Shown: positions 24,177-33,326, counted from the first letter of the stretch. The stretch is 64,000 nt of DNA from Labedella gwakjiensis (GCF_003014675.1 NZ_PYAU01000001.1:1736001-1800000); one strand, 5' to 3'. The notes: a model not told the origin generated them from the letters alone. Made by a program: numbers and translations.

Positions 24177-24246
24177 TCGAGGGCGGCAGATCGGTGTCGA
24201 GGGCTATAGGTGCAGGTAGCGCCCTCGCTCGGGAGTAGCCCTTTCG
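24177..24246 (+). repeat. Structured intergenic repeat, copy D
   Basis: Fourth copy. CGAGGGC occurs at 24178 and 24198 (20 bp apart). GCGCCCTCG (24219-24227) is the inverted partner, followed by CTCGGGAGTAGCCCTTTCG. On the minus strand it begins immediately after the TAA stop (24247-24249) of the NUDIX gene, as copy A does for its gene. It lies between convergent genes and might serve as a terminator there. Confidence 0.88.
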
Positions 24247-24666
24247 TTAGTCGATGAAGTCGAGGGCGACGAGGCGGGTGAGGACCTCGCGGCCGGCCGG
24301 CGGGCAGCGGTCGTGCGCGCGTGAGTCGACCCAGTGGATGGCGTCGATCTCGGACGACGGGCGAGGGTCGTCGTCCGTGTCGCCGGCGAAGACGGCCATG
24401 CGCACGAGCCGCCCGTCCGGCTCGCCGTGCGCCTGCGTCACCACCGTGAAGAGCTCGCGCACGCTCTCCGGGCGCAGCCGTACGGCGACCTCTTCGAGGC
24501 TCTCGCGGACCGCGGCGTCGGCGGCGGACTCGCCGTCATCGATCTTCCCTCCCGGCATGTAGAGCACGTCGCGCGCCCGCGCCGTCACCATGAGCACCCG
24601 CCGGTCCCGCACGAGGGCGAGGGCCGCCACGAGGATGTCGGGGAGGGCCGGCTCGGGTTCGGGCAT
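24247..24666 (-). CDS. NUDIX hydrolase (MutT-like)
   Basis: A 139-residue single-domain protein. The Nudix box runs from Gly40 to residue 62: [10 protein letters not shown] then [11 protein letters not shown], where the usual Gly after EEx is Ala. The layout (N-terminal strand, box, [10 protein letters not shown] towards the end) resembles MutT-type pyrophosphohydrolases that cleanse damaged nucleotides, but the substrate is unproven. ATG 24666 begins [18 protein letters not shown]. It converges with the response regulator and is divergent from glycyl-tRNA synthetase. Confidence 0.9.
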   Translation of the reverse strand: MPEPEPALPDILVAALALVRDRRVLMVTARARDVLYMPGGKIDDGESAADAAVRESLEEVAVRLRPESVRELFTVVTQAHGEPDGRLVRMAVFAGDTDDDPRPSSEIDAIHWVDSRAHDRCPPAGREVLTRLVALDFID

Positions 24667-24847
24667 CCGCCCAGGCTATCGACCGCGCTTCGAGAGAGTC
24701 GCGCATTCCCGTGACGCCCCTCGCGCGAGCCGGGCACGGTTTCGACAACCGCTCCACGAATTCCGCAACCGCACTACGCCTAAACTGGACGGTAAGACTG
24801 CCCGGCGATCCGGCCGCGGCACGACCACACACATCAGGAGTTCTCCC

Positions 24848-26233
24848 GTGGCCTCAGCCAGCCGCCTCGATTCGGTCATCGCCCTCGCCCGCCACCGCGG
24901 GTTCGTCTTCCAGGCGGGAGAGATCTACGGCGGTTCGCGCTCCGCGTGGGACTACGGGCCCCTCGGCGTGGAGCTGAAGGAGAACATCAAGAAGCAGTGG
25001 TGGAAGTACATGGTCACGCGTCGCGACGACGTCGTGGGTCTCGACTCCTCCGTCATCCTGCCCCGCCAGGTGTGGGTCGCCTCCGGCCACGTCGGCGTCT
25101 TCACCGACCCGCTCGTCGAGTGCCTCCACTGCCACAAGCGCTTCCGCGAGGACCACCTCATCGAGGCCTTCGAGGAGAAGAAGGGTCGAGCCCCGGAGAA
25201 CGGCATGCTCGACATCGCCTGCCCCAACTGCGGAACCCGCGGCGAGTGGACGCCCCCGCGCGACTTCAACATGATGCTGAAGACCCACCTCGGCCCCGTG
25301 GAGGACGAGTCCGGCCTCCACTACCTCCGGCCCGAGACGGCGCAGGGCATCTTCGTGAACTTCGCGAACGTGCTCCAGTCGGCGCGCGTGAAGCCGCCGT
25401 TCGGCGTCGGCCAGATCGGCAAGTCGTTCCGCAACGAGATCACGCCCGGAAACTTCATCTTCCGCACGCGTGAGTTCGAGCAGATGGAGCTCGAGTTCTT
25501 CGTCGAGCCCGGCACGGACGAGGAATGGCACCAGCACTGGATCGACTACCGGATGAACTGGTACACCGACCTCGGCATCGACCCCGAGAACCTGCGCCTC
25601 TTCGAGCACCCGCAGGAGAAGCTGTCCCACTACTCGAAGCGCACCGTCGACATCGAGTACAAGTTCGGCTTCACGGGCAGCGAGTGGGGTGAGCTCGAGG
25701 GCGTCGCGAACCGCACCGACTTCGACCTCACGACGCACGCGAAGCACTCGGGCAAGGACCTCTCCTACTTCGACCAGACGAAGAACGAGCGCTGGGTGCC
25801 CTACGTCATCGAGCCGGCGGCGGGCCTCACGCGCTCACTCATGGCGTTCCTCGTCGACGCCTACGTGGAGGAGGAGGTGCCGAACGCCAAGGGCGGCACC
25901 GACAAGCGCACCGTCCTGAAGCTCGACCCGCGCCTCGCCCCCGTGAAGGTGGCCGTGCTTCCGCTCAGCCGCAACGAGGCGCTCTCGCCCCTCGCGCGCC
26001 AGGTCGCGGCCGAGCTGCGCGACCAGTGGAACGTGGACTTCGACGATTCCGGCGCGATCGGCCGCCGCTACCGCCGCCAGGACGAGATCGGCACGCCCTT
26101 CTGCGTCACGGTCGACTTCGACTCCCTCGAGGACAACGCCGTCACCGTGCGCGACCGCGACACGATGCAGCAGGAGCGTGTGCCGATCGACACCCTCTTC
26201 GGCTACCTCGCGCAGCGCCTCCGCGGCGCCTGA
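24848..26233 (+). CDS. glyS: Glycyl-tRNA synthetase, dimeric (alpha2) type
   Basis: A 461-residue class II aminoacyl-tRNA synthetase charging tRNA-Gly. Motif 1 is near [18 protein letters not shown]. The zinc-binding insertion has CLHC (92-95) and CPNC (125-128). Motif 2 is SFRNEITP...[10 protein letters not shown], motif 3 is [14 protein letters not shown], and the C-terminal anticodon domain starts near [12 protein letters not shown]. Length and motifs fit the eukaryote-like single-chain form, not the bacterial glyQ/glyS alpha2beta2 enzyme. GTG 24848 follows AGGAG. It is a single gene closed by a hairpin terminator. Confidence 0.97.
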   Translation: MASASRLDSVIALARHRGFVFQAGEIYGGSRSAWDYGPLGVELKENIKKQWWKYMVTRRDDVVGLDSSVILPRQVWVASGHVGVFTDPLVECLHCHKRFREDHLIEAFEEKKGRAPENGMLDIACPNCGTRGEWTPPRDFNMMLKTHLGPVEDESGLHYLRPETAQGIFVNFANVLQSARVKPPFGVGQIGKSFRNEITPGNFIFRTREFEQMELEFFVEPGTDEEWHQHWIDYRMNWYTDLGIDPENLRLFEHPQEKLSHYSKRTVDIEYKFGFTGSEWGELEGVANRTDFDLTTHAKHSGKDLSYFDQTKNERWVPYVIEPAAGLTRSLMAFLVDAYVEEEVPNAKGGTDKRTVLKLDPRLAPVKVAVLPLSRNEALSPLARQVAAELRDQWNVDFDDSGAIGRRYRRQDEIGTPFCVTVDFDSLEDNAVTVRDRDTMQQERVPIDTLFGYLAQRLRGA

Positions 26234-26250
26234 CGCAGCGACCACGCGAC

Positions 26251-26285
26251 GATCGGGCCCGGCGGCGATGCTGCCGGGCCCGATC
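26251..26285 (+). terminator. Hairpin terminator after glyS
   Basis: GATCGGGCCCGGC (26251-26263) and GCCGGGCCCGATC (26273-26285) form perfect 13-bp arms around a 9-base loop. They lie 17 bases after the glyS stop and 21 bases before the convergent PepSY-like gene's stop. Confidence 0.85.
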
Positions 26286-26306
26286 CGTATCGTCGGTGGT
26301 CCGTCG

Positions 26307-27014
26307 TCAGTCCTCGGTGTCGACATCGCTCGAGAGGACGGAGAAGTCCGCTCCGAGATCGATCTCGACGGTCGTCCGGTCCGCCCGGAGCACGGTGACG
26401 TCGTAGGGTGAGCGCCCGTCGTCGTCGATGCTGATGTCCGTGATGACGCCGTCGCTCTCGGCGAGGGCGGCTGCGACGATCGCCTCGACGGTCTGAACGT
26501 CGAGTTCGCCGGTCGGGCCCTGGTCGTCGTCGGCGACGTCCGTGTCCGAGACCCGAGCGGTTCCGTCGGCGTCCACGGAGACGGTCGTCTCGTCACCGTT
26601 CGTCGCCTCGAACTGCACGTCCCATCCGCCGACGTTCGTCGCATCGACGTCGGTCGCGACGCCGCCGAGACCGTCGGACGCAGCGACGTCCGCGGCTGTC
26701 GCGATGACGTCATTGATCTCGTCGGCGTCGGCGGTGCCCACATGGGTCAAGGTGGTGGGGGCACCGCTCGGGGTCGTCCCTCCGTCCGTGGAGGCGTCGT
26801 CCTGGCCGGTCACCTGGTCGCCCAGGTCGGCGGTGTCGGAGACGCGACGATCGTCGTCGTCGTCCGACAGACTCGCGCCGAGAGCGACCCCGCCTCCCAC
26901 CAGGACGGCGGCCGCGAGCACTCCGCCGCCGATGAGGAGGGCCGTCCGCTTCGTCGTCGAGCGCTTTGCCGGGGTCGTGCCGTTGCTGCCGATGTCACCG
27001 TAGTTGTTGGTCAT
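26307..27014 (-). CDS. Membrane-anchored PepSY-like domain protein
   Basis: A 235-residue protein. A short basic cytosolic head (RSTTKR) is followed by a single transmembrane segment (TALLIGGGVLAAAVLVGGGVALGASL, residues about 24-49). The extracytoplasmic part is very acidic, with two PepSY-like repeats (EINDVIATAADVAAS...WDVQFEATNGDETTVSVDADG and VEAIVAAALAES...PYDVTVLRADRTTVEIDLG). PepSY domains are linked to metal or protease control, but no function can be assigned. ATG 27014 gives a complete anchor. It converges with glyS. Confidence 0.75.
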   Translation of the reverse strand: MTNNYGDIGSNGTTPAKRSTTKRTALLIGGGVLAAAVLVGGGVALGASLSDDDDDRRVSDTADLGDQVTGQDDASTDGGTTPSGAPTTLTHVGTADADEINDVIATAADVAASDGLGGVATDVDATNVGGWDVQFEATNGDETTVSVDADGTARVSDTDVADDDQGPTGELDVQTVEAIVAAALAESDGVITDISIDDDGRSPYDVTVLRADRTTVEIDLGADFSVLSSDVDTED

Positions 27015-27149
27015 GACGTCATTGTGGACGACGGGAACTGAAGCCACCCTGAAGCGCCGCCTCACCCCGGACGGGGGAGGGCTCGCGGCAAGGAGGCGGC
27101 ACCGTAGCCCCCTACCATGGGGACTACCACCCATTCGGACGCGTTGACA

Positions 27150-27167
27150 GCATTTCCTGAGGAATGC
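27150..27167. promoter_or_regulatory. GCATT(T)CC...GGAATGC inverted repeat upstream of the DUF4190 gene
   Basis: GCATTTCC-TGA-GGAATGC is an inverted repeat with one extra T in the left arm. It lies 39 bases before the start of the small membrane-protein gene, and TTGACA overlaps its left edge (27144-27149). A very similar palindrome occurs at 35095-35114. It may be a shared operator; no good -10 is visible. Confidence 0.45.
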
Positions 27168-27206
27168 CACGCTTGACCGGAATCCCCCCATCGAAGGAGA
27201 GACACC

Positions 27207-27542
27207 ATGTCCGACCCCAACGCGTCGAACCCCCCGTCGTACCAGCCCGCTCAGCCCTACCAGAACGGTGGCTCCACGCAGGGCTACGGCCAGGCGCCCC
27301 AGTCGCAGAAGACCAACCTCCTGGCGATCCTGTCGCTCGTGGGCGCTTTCGTCTTCTCGCTCGCTGGCCTCATCCTCGGCATCATCGCCCTCAAGCAGAT
27401 CAAGCAGACGGGTGAGCAGGGCCGCGGCCTCGCCCTCGCCGGCATCATCATCAGCTCGATCTCGATCGTGCTCGTGATCATCTACGTGATCGTCGTCGTC
27501 GTCATCATCGGCTCGGCCGGCGTGAGCAGCTACAACATGTGA
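27207..27542 (+). CDS. DUF4190 domain small membrane protein
   Basis: A 111-residue protein. A disordered Pro/Gln/Tyr-rich head of about 35 residues is followed by two transmembrane helices joined by KQIKQTGEQGRGLALAG, the hallmark of DUF4190 (the first helix ends LILGIIALKQI). These proteins are common in Actinobacteria, and their function is unknown. GAAGGAGAG lies upstream of ATG 27207. It ends at a hairpin shared with the convergent hemA gene. Confidence 0.88.
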   Translation: MSDPNASNPPSYQPAQPYQNGGSTQGYGQAPQSQKTNLLAILSLVGAFVFSLAGLILGIIALKQIKQTGEQGRGLALAGIIISSISIVLVIIYVIVVVVIIGSAGVSSYNM

Positions 27543-27560
27543 TCGTTCCGTCACGGAACT

Positions 27561-27598
27561 CGAAGCGCCCCTCGCGAACTCTGGCCGGGGGCGCTTCG
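27561..27598. terminator. Bidirectional hairpin terminator between DUF4190 gene and hemA
   Basis: CGAAGCGCCCC (27561-27571) and GGGGCGCTTCG (27588-27598) are perfect 11-bp arms around a 16-base loop. They lie 18 bases after one stop and 17 bases before the other. A smaller hairpin, GTTCCG-TCA-CGGAAC, precedes it at 27545-27559. Confidence 0.8.
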
Positions 27599-27615
27599 TC
27601 GTTCCCGCGGGAAGC

Positions 27616-29106
27616 TCAGGCGGTCTCGTCCGCCGTGTCCGTCGCCGAGGCCGGACGGTTCTCGAGGGAGAGGCTCGCGTCGATCCCGAACAGGGCGTCG
27701 AGCGCGTCGACGTAGCGCTCGTGGTCGCCCGCGTGGGCGGCGTCGCGCGCACGCACCATGGGGGTGTGGAGGAGGACGCCGGCCAGGTGGCGCAGCGCCT
27801 GCTCCGTCCGTCCGTCGTCGTCTCCACGCGAGCGTGCGCGATCGATCTCCGCGTCGAGGATGCCGAACACGTGCTGGCGCAGCGCCACGACGGCCGGCGT
27901 GAGCGTGATCTCGTCCGACACGGTGGTGTACTTCTCGGCCGCGCGGCTGACGATGCGGCGGGCGTCGTCCGTGGCCTGCAGCTCCTCGAGCGGAGCGTGG
28001 ATGCGGATGGTCTCGAGGTCGAGCAGCTCGACGCCGTGCACGGTGGCGACCGACGGGTCGACGTTGCGGGGCAGGCCGAGGTCGATGACGAGCTTGCGTC
28101 CCGTGGGGACGGGGCACTCCTCGGCATCGAGGCGCGCGGCCGGGAGGGCGTGGGCGGCCTCGTGACTCGGGGCGAGGTGGCGGGGTGCTGCGGCGGCCTC
28201 GGCGTCGACGACCACGGCGGCGAGGGTCTCGTCGGTGTTCTCGTCGACGATCGTGACGGCCGCGGTCGCGGTGCTCGCGTGCGGGTGGACTGCGCCCATC
28301 TCGCGCCGGCCGGCCTCGAGGATGTCGGCGTCGAGAACGGAACCGGACGCCGTCGTGCAGGTGACGACGAGGCCTGCCGTCGCGGCCTCACGAGCGAAGT
28401 CGGCGTGCTCCACGAGGCGGATGCCGTGGCGTGCCGCGAAGCGCTCGCCGCGGCCGGAGGGGGAGTAGACGCCGATGTCGGTCGCTCCGCGGTCCGCGAT
28501 GGCCGCGAGGCTCGCCCCCGCGTACGCCCCGGTGCCCACGAGCAGGACGCGCACGCCGCTCCAGTCCTCCACGCGAGACTCCGCGAGGTCGAGCGCGAGG
28601 CGGACGAGCGAGCGACCGGCGCGACCGATCGGGGTGCTGTTCTTCACGCCGCGCGACGTCTGCGAGGCCCGCTGGAACGCGCGCTCGAGGTCGGAGGAGG
28701 TGGTGCCCGCGGCCCGCGCCCGCTCGAGCGCTCTGCGCACCTGACCGGCGATCTCGCCCTCGCCCACGACGACGGACTCGAGGCCCGCGGCGACGGCGAA
28801 GAGGTGCTCGGCCGCCCCGCGGCCGACGTGCATGTCGAGCGTCCCGGTGAGCTCGGCGCTCTCCAGATCGGTGGAGCGACGGATGGCGTCGACGGTGGCC
28901 TCGAGGGCGCGCTGCTCGAATCCGGCCGCGGGCTCGTCCACGTCGATGTACGCCTCGAAGCGATTGCAGGTGGCGACGACGACCGCTCCGGCGAGGCTCT
29001 CGTCGTGACCGGTGATGCGCTGCGCGATGGTGCCCGGGTCGACGGCGAGCCTCTCGAGGAGGTCGAAGCTGGCGTTCTTGTGATTCGCCGTCAGACAGAT
29101 CAGCAC
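27616..29106 (-). CDS. hemA: Glutamyl-tRNA reductase, with an unusual His/Cys-Pro insertion
   Basis: The first enzyme of the C5 heme pathway, which reduces glutamyl-tRNA to glutamate-1-semialdehyde. The nucleophile is Cys47 in ATCNRF. GEGEIAGQVRRAL, SQTSRGVKNSTPIG and the nucleotide-binding GTGAYAG follow, then the C-terminal dimer helix. At 496 residues it is longer than the usual 420-450. The extra length sits at about residues 269-336, between the end of the NADPH domain helix REMG and the conserved KLVIDLGLPRNVDP. That segment is Ala-rich with His274, 276, 310, 315 and 319 and ends in a Cys-Pro at 331-332. It is divergent from hemE. Confidence 0.96.
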   Translation of the reverse strand: MLICLTANHKNASFDLLERLAVDPGTIAQRITGHDESLAGAVVVATCNRFEAYIDVDEPAAGFEQRALEATVDAIRRSTDLESAELTGTLDMHVGRGAAEHLFAVAAGLESVVVGEGEIAGQVRRALERARAAGTTSSDLERAFQRASQTSRGVKNSTPIGRAGRSLVRLALDLAESRVEDWSGVRVLLVGTGAYAGASLAAIADRGATDIGVYSPSGRGERFAARHGIRLVEHADFAREAATAGLVVTCTTASGSVLDADILEAGRREMGAVHPHASTATAAVTIVDENTDETLAAVVVDAEAAAAPRHLAPSHEAAHALPAARLDAEECPVPTGRKLVIDLGLPRNVDPSVATVHGVELLDLETIRIHAPLEELQATDDARRIVSRAAEKYTTVSDEITLTPAVVALRQHVFGILDAEIDRARSRGDDDGRTEQALRHLAGVLLHTPMVRARDAAHAGDHERYVDALDALFGIDASLSLENRPASATDTADETA

Positions 29107-29192
29107 CCGTCCATTCTACGCGGCGTCGAAAGCGGTATGGTCCGGGGATTCCGAGCGATCCTGCTCTCCGTGCGAGATGGGAGGATGGAGGG

Positions 29193-30323
29193 GTGAAGCT
29201 CGACCAGACCCACCCCCTCGCCTCCGGTCGCACGAGCGAGTCCCGGCTCGTCCGTGCCTACCGCGGACGGCGTCCCGACGTGACCCCGGTGTGGTTCATG
29301 CGGCAGGCGGGCCGTTCCCTCCCCGAGTACCGCGAGCTGCGGGTGGGCACGCGCATGCTCGACGCGTGCCTCACTCCCGGTCTCGCGAGCGAGATCACGC
29401 TCCAGCCCATCCGCCGCCACCACATGGACGCCGGCATCTTCTTCTCCGATATCGTCGTTCCGCTCAAGCTCGCCGGAGTGGACGTGGAGATCGTGCCCGG
29501 AAAGGGCCCGGTGCTCGGCAAGGCCGTCCGCACCGCGGCAGACGTCGACGAGCTCATCGCTCTCGACCCCGCCGTGCTCGACGAGGCGCTCGAACCCGTG
29601 CGCGAGGCCGTGCGCCTCACCGTCGCCGGGCTCGGGAGCGACCACGGCGACACCCCGCTCATCGGCTTCGCCGGGGCGCCGTTCACCCTCGCGGCGTACC
29701 TCGTGGAGGGCGGCCCGTCGAAGGACCACATCCACGCTCGCACGCTCATGCACGCCGATCCCGACGCCTGGGCGAAGCTCATGGCCTGGACGGCCGACGT
29801 CACCGGGCGGTTCCTCGAGGCGCAAGTGCTGTCGGGCGCATCCGCCGCACAGCTCTTCGACTCCTGGGCCGGCGCGCTCTCACTCGCCGACTACGCGCGT
29901 TTCGTGGCGCCCGCCTCGGCCACGGCCCTCGAGCGGGTGCGCTCGCTCCACATCGAGCCGAGTGACGGCGGGCCGACCCAGTCGGTGCCGCTCGTGCACT
30001 TCGGCGTTGGGACGGGCGAACTCCTCAAGGCCATGCACGACATCGGCGCGGACGTCGTGGGCGTCGACTACCGGATCCCGCTCGACGAGGCCAACCGACG
30101 GCTCGGCGGCGTCGTGCCGCTGCAGGGCAACGTGGACCCCGCGCTCCTCTCTGCTCCGTGGAGTGTGCTCGAGGCGCACGTCGTGGACGTTCTCGAGCGC
30201 GGGAAGGCCGCGCCATCCCACGTGCTCAACCTCGGCCACGGCGTGCCGCCCGAAACGGATCCCGACGTGATCACGCGCCTGGTCGCGTTCGTCCACGACT
30301 ACACCGGGGAGCGGTCGGCCTGA
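29193..30323 (+). CDS. hemE: Uroporphyrinogen decarboxylase
   Basis: A 376-residue enzyme that converts uroporphyrinogen III to coproporphyrinogen III. The signature VWFMRQAGRSLPEYRELR (near residue 30) holds the substrate-binding arginines. The second signature region is IGFAGAPFTLAAYLVEGG, and GVDYRIPLDEA and NLGHGVPPETDPD are also conserved. GTG 29193 follows GGAGGATGGAGG. Its stop overlaps the start of hemY (TGATG), so the two are coupled. It is divergent from hemA with 86 bases between them. Confidence 0.97.
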   Translation: MKLDQTHPLASGRTSESRLVRAYRGRRPDVTPVWFMRQAGRSLPEYRELRVGTRMLDACLTPGLASEITLQPIRRHHMDAGIFFSDIVVPLKLAGVDVEIVPGKGPVLGKAVRTAADVDELIALDPAVLDEALEPVREAVRLTVAGLGSDHGDTPLIGFAGAPFTLAAYLVEGGPSKDHIHARTLMHADPDAWAKLMAWTADVTGRFLEAQVLSGASAAQLFDSWAGALSLADYARFVAPASATALERVRSLHIEPSDGGPTQSVPLVHFGVGTGELLKAMHDIGADVVGVDYRIPLDEANRRLGGVVPLQGNVDPALLSAPWSVLEAHVVDVLERGKAAPSHVLNLGHGVPPETDPDVITRLVAFVHDYTGERSA

Positions 30324-31867
30324 TGAGCGACGCGGCCTCGGCGGCGTCCGCGCCCTTCGAGCCCCTCCACGTCGTCGTGATCGGCGGCGGGATGGCCGGG
30401 CTCGTCGCCGCTCTCGACTGCGCCCGCGTCGGTATCCGCGTCACGGTGCTCGAGGCGTCGGACCGCGTCGGCGGGGCGCTCCGCTCGGAGGAGATCGGTG
30501 GAATCTCGGTGGAGGTCGGGGCCGAGAGCTATGCGACCCGTGGGGGGAACGTGCGTGTGCTCGCCGAGAGCGTCGGCCTCGGTGACCGCATCGTCGCGCC
30601 GAACCCCGAGGGGGCGTGGGTGGCGGCATCCTCCGGGGTGTTCGCGCCACTCCCGAAGGCCGGCATCCTCGGCATCCCGTCGAACCCCCTCGCCGACGAC
30701 GTCCGCGCGGTGATCGGCTGGGGAGGCGCCCTGCGCGCCTACCTCGACCGCCTCATGCCCGTGCTCGCCGTCGGTCGCGTGCACGATCTCGGCGCACTCG
30801 TCACGCGTCGCATGGGGCGTGCGGTGCGCGACAACCTCGTGGCACCGGTGACGATGGGCGTCTACTCGTCCGACCCCGAGGCGCTCGACGTGGCCTTCGC
30901 GGCCCCGGGCCTCAACAAGGCGCTCACGACGGCCGGCTCGCTCTCCGGCGCCGTCGCGACCATGCGGGCCGCGTCGCGCGCCGGTTCGAACGTCGAGGGA
31001 ATCGTCGGCGGGATGTCCGCGCTCGTCGACGGGATCGTCCATGAGCTCGAGCACTCCTGGGGTGTCGAGATCCGGCGCAACACACCCGTCGAGGCGCTCG
31101 CCCGTGCGGGAGGCGGCTGGGACGTCGCGCTCCCCGTGAGAGACGACGTCGCTCCCGACTCGGCCCTCCCCGAATCGGGTCTCGAGACGCTCCACGCCGA
31201 CTACGTCATCGTCGCGACCCCCGAGGCTCCGGCCCTCGCCCTCCTCGCCGCGCTCGAACCCGAGCTCGCGGACATCGCGCCCGTCGACGCCCCCCGGGTC
31301 GACCTCGTGACCCTCGTCCTCGACGATCCGCGGCTCGACGCGCACCCTCGCGGCACCGGCATGCTCGTGGCACCCGGCGCCGGCCTCACCGCGAAGGCGA
31401 TGACGCACGCGACCGCGAAGTGGTCGTGGCTCGCGGACGAGGCGCGAGCGGTCGCCCCGCACCGTCACGTCCTCCGGGTCTCGTTCGGCAAGGCGGGCGA
31501 GAACACCGTCGCCGACCTCGACGACGACGCCCTCGTGGAGCTCGCGATCCGCGACCTTTCGACCATGCTCGGTGTCTCCCTCGATCCGACGACCGTGGTC
31601 GAGGCCCGCCGCACCACGTGGGCCGGATCGGTGCCCGGAGCGGTCACCGGCCAGCGCGCCCGTTCCACGAGCGTCCGCGAACGGATCCTCGCGATCGGTG
31701 GACTCGACGTCACGGGTGGCTGGCTCGCCGGCACCGGCCTCGCGGCCGTCGTGCCCGATGCGCTCGCCGCCTCTGGTCGCATCCGCCACCTCGTCGCCCA
31801 GCGACTGCTGGCCGACGTCACCGGACGTGCTGTCATCGACGGGGACCCCGCCGCCGACGAGCGATAG
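30323..31867 (+). CDS. hemY: Coproporphyrinogen III oxidase (HemY/CgoX-type flavoprotein)
   Basis: A 514-residue FAD enzyme. The dinucleotide-binding motif is VVVIGGGMAGLVAALDCARV with Glu of VLEASDRVGG. The C-terminal FAD region is RARSTSVRERILAIGGLDVTG, then GGWLAGTGLAAVVPDAL. In Actinobacteria this protein works in the coproporphyrin-dependent branch, oxidising coproporphyrinogen III to coproporphyrin III before iron insertion. The partner genes hemQ and hemH lie 13 kb further on. ATG 30323 overlaps the hemE stop. The family was long named protoporphyrinogen oxidase (hemG/hemY). Confidence 0.93.
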   Translation: MSDAASAASAPFEPLHVVVIGGGMAGLVAALDCARVGIRVTVLEASDRVGGALRSEEIGGISVEVGAESYATRGGNVRVLAESVGLGDRIVAPNPEGAWVAASSGVFAPLPKAGILGIPSNPLADDVRAVIGWGGALRAYLDRLMPVLAVGRVHDLGALVTRRMGRAVRDNLVAPVTMGVYSSDPEALDVAFAAPGLNKALTTAGSLSGAVATMRAASRAGSNVEGIVGGMSALVDGIVHELEHSWGVEIRRNTPVEALARAGGGWDVALPVRDDVAPDSALPESGLETLHADYVIVATPEAPALALLAALEPELADIAPVDAPRVDLVTLVLDDPRLDAHPRGTGMLVAPGAGLTAKAMTHATAKWSWLADEARAVAPHRHVLRVSFGKAGENTVADLDDDALVELAIRDLSTMLGVSLDPTTVVEARRTTWAGSVPGAVTGQRARSTSVRERILAIGGLDVTGGWLAGTGLAAVVPDALAASGRIRHLVAQRLLADVTGRAVIDGDPAADER

Positions 31868-31894
31868 AGGGGTCCCCGACGATCGGTCGGACGC

Positions 31895-32707
31895 CTATTC
31901 GGGCGAGATCGGCTGGGCGTCCTCGATCACGGTCCCGTCCTCCAAGGTGACGCGGTAGGCGAGGTCGAGCACCGTCACGTCCTCGTCCGTCGACACGAAC
32001 ACCTTCCCGGGCCACCACGCCAGATAGCGTCCGTCTTCGACGGTCGCGCTCACGACGTCGCCGTCGGGTGTGATGATGTCGACGGCTGCCACATCAGGGC
32101 CGGCATCGCCGATCGTGAACGACGCGGTCGGAGAGGCCGGGGTGCCTGGGAACGTCCATTCGGCGAACTCCGAGAGGGAGCCCTCGTTGATCTCCCCACC
32201 GACGGGTATCGCGCCCTGGCCGCCGCTCTGAGCGGACAGTACGGTGTCTGCGTCGGTCGAGCCCGACGGCAGGTGGACGAGACACGTGACGTGGGTGGAC
32301 GCGTCCGAGACAGCCGCCACGGCGATCCACTCGCCACGACGCTCCGCCAGGATCACATCCGCGCCCGGCCGCCCGGCCGCGTCGAGGCAGGCCGTGCCGG
32401 CGAGCCCCTGTTCCGAGGAGGTGAGCGAATCGGGCGTCGCCGTCCACGAGGCGAATGCCGCATCCGACGGGGCGAGGGCCCCGACCGTGAGGGCGCCACC
32501 GATGGCGACTACCGCAGCTGCACCGGCCGTCACGGTGATCCACGCACGGCGCCGCGACGCAAGGACGGGGGTGGTGGGTGTGACCGGATCGGAGGTGAGG
32601 ATCTGGTGGAGTCGGGCATCGGCCCGGCGGCGGGTGGCGTCGTCGAGCGCTCGGACGGGCGCGGCGTCGAGCGACGCGAGGGTGCGGGTGATGAGGTCGT
32701 TGTTCAT
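31895..32707 (-). CDS. Membrane protein co-encoded with an ECF sigma factor, possible anti-sigma factor
   Basis: A 270-residue protein. The cytosolic head of about 50 residues (LDAAPVRALDDATRRRADARLHQIL) is followed by one transmembrane segment (AWITVTAGAAAVVAIGGALTVGALA, about 54-78) and an extracytoplasmic domain of about 190 residues without a known fold. The gene overlaps the sigma-factor stop by four bases (ATGA), the usual arrangement for sigma/anti-sigma pairs. There is no zinc-binding HxxxCxxC, so it is not a ZAS-type anti-sigma; control could still come from the head. Its role is inferred from position. Confidence 0.7.
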   Translation of the reverse strand: MNNDLITRTLASLDAAPVRALDDATRRRADARLHQILTSDPVTPTTPVLASRRRAWITVTAGAAAVVAIGGALTVGALAPSDAAFASWTATPDSLTSSEQGLAGTACLDAAGRPGADVILAERRGEWIAVAAVSDASTHVTCLVHLPSGSTDADTVLSAQSGGQGAIPVGGEINEGSLSEFAEWTFPGTPASPTASFTIGDAGPDVAAVDIITPDGDVVSATVEDGRYLAWWPGKVFVSTDEDVTVLDLAYRVTLEDGTVIEDAQPISPE

Positions 32708-33264
32708 GCGGTGATTTCCGTTCTGCTGGCCTCGACGGGTGTACCGGAGGCGGGGTCGGGGGAATCGAGATGCCGGCGCAGGGCGGTCCGGGCCCGATGG
32801 AGCCGGACGCGGTAGGCGGTGGTGGAGATGCCGAGCACCCGGCACGCCTCACTCGCCGGGAGGGCCTCCCACGTGGCGAGCGAGAGCACCTCCTGGTGGT
32901 CAGGCGAGAGTGCGCGCCAGGCTCTCGCGATGTCGAGCTGGAGGTCTGTCGTATCGCTCCCGCTGTCGGACGTCGTCGAGGCCTCCGCTATCGCGATGCC
33001 GAGGCGTTGGAATCGGTCGCGTGTCCGTCGATCGTTGAGGAGGCAGTGCCGGGCGACGCCGAAGAGCCAGGCTCGTGCACCGTCGTGAGTGGATGGCAGG
33101 TCGTCGAAGCGTCGCCAGGCTACGAGGAAGGCCTCGTGGACGACGTCTTCGGCGACGTCGGGCGGCGAACGACGGCTGACGAAGCGCAGGACGTCGAGGT
33201 AGGCGTCGTCGTACAGTGCGGAGAAGCGGGAAGCGCGATCCTGATCCGTGGTGGGTGGGCTCAT
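32704..33264 (-). CDS. ECF-type RNA polymerase sigma factor
   Basis: A 186-residue sigma-70 family protein with only regions 2 and 4. Region 2 is RFSALYDDAYLDVLRFVSRR with EDVVHEAFLVAWRRFDDLP (region 2.2/2.3 DVVxExFLxxW). Region 4 is ARAWRALSPDHQEVLSLATWEALPASEACRVLG, then ISTTAYRVRLHRARTALRRHL as the -35-reading HTH. It probably directs transcription of its own operon and a small regulon in response to an envelope signal passed by the overlapping membrane protein. ATG 33264 begins MSPPTTDQDRAS. Confidence 0.93.
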   Translation of the reverse strand: MSPPTTDQDRASRFSALYDDAYLDVLRFVSRRSPPDVAEDVVHEAFLVAWRRFDDLPSTHDGARAWLFGVARHCLLNDRRTRDRFQRLGIAIAEASTTSDSGSDTTDLQLDIARAWRALSPDHQEVLSLATWEALPASEACRVLGISTTAYRVRLHRARTALRRHLDSPDPASGTPVEASRTEITA

Positions 33265-33326
33265 ACTCAGGACATGTTCGCCGAGGCCGCATCGTTACAC
33301 GTCGGCGCTGCAGGACGTCGGTCCGC

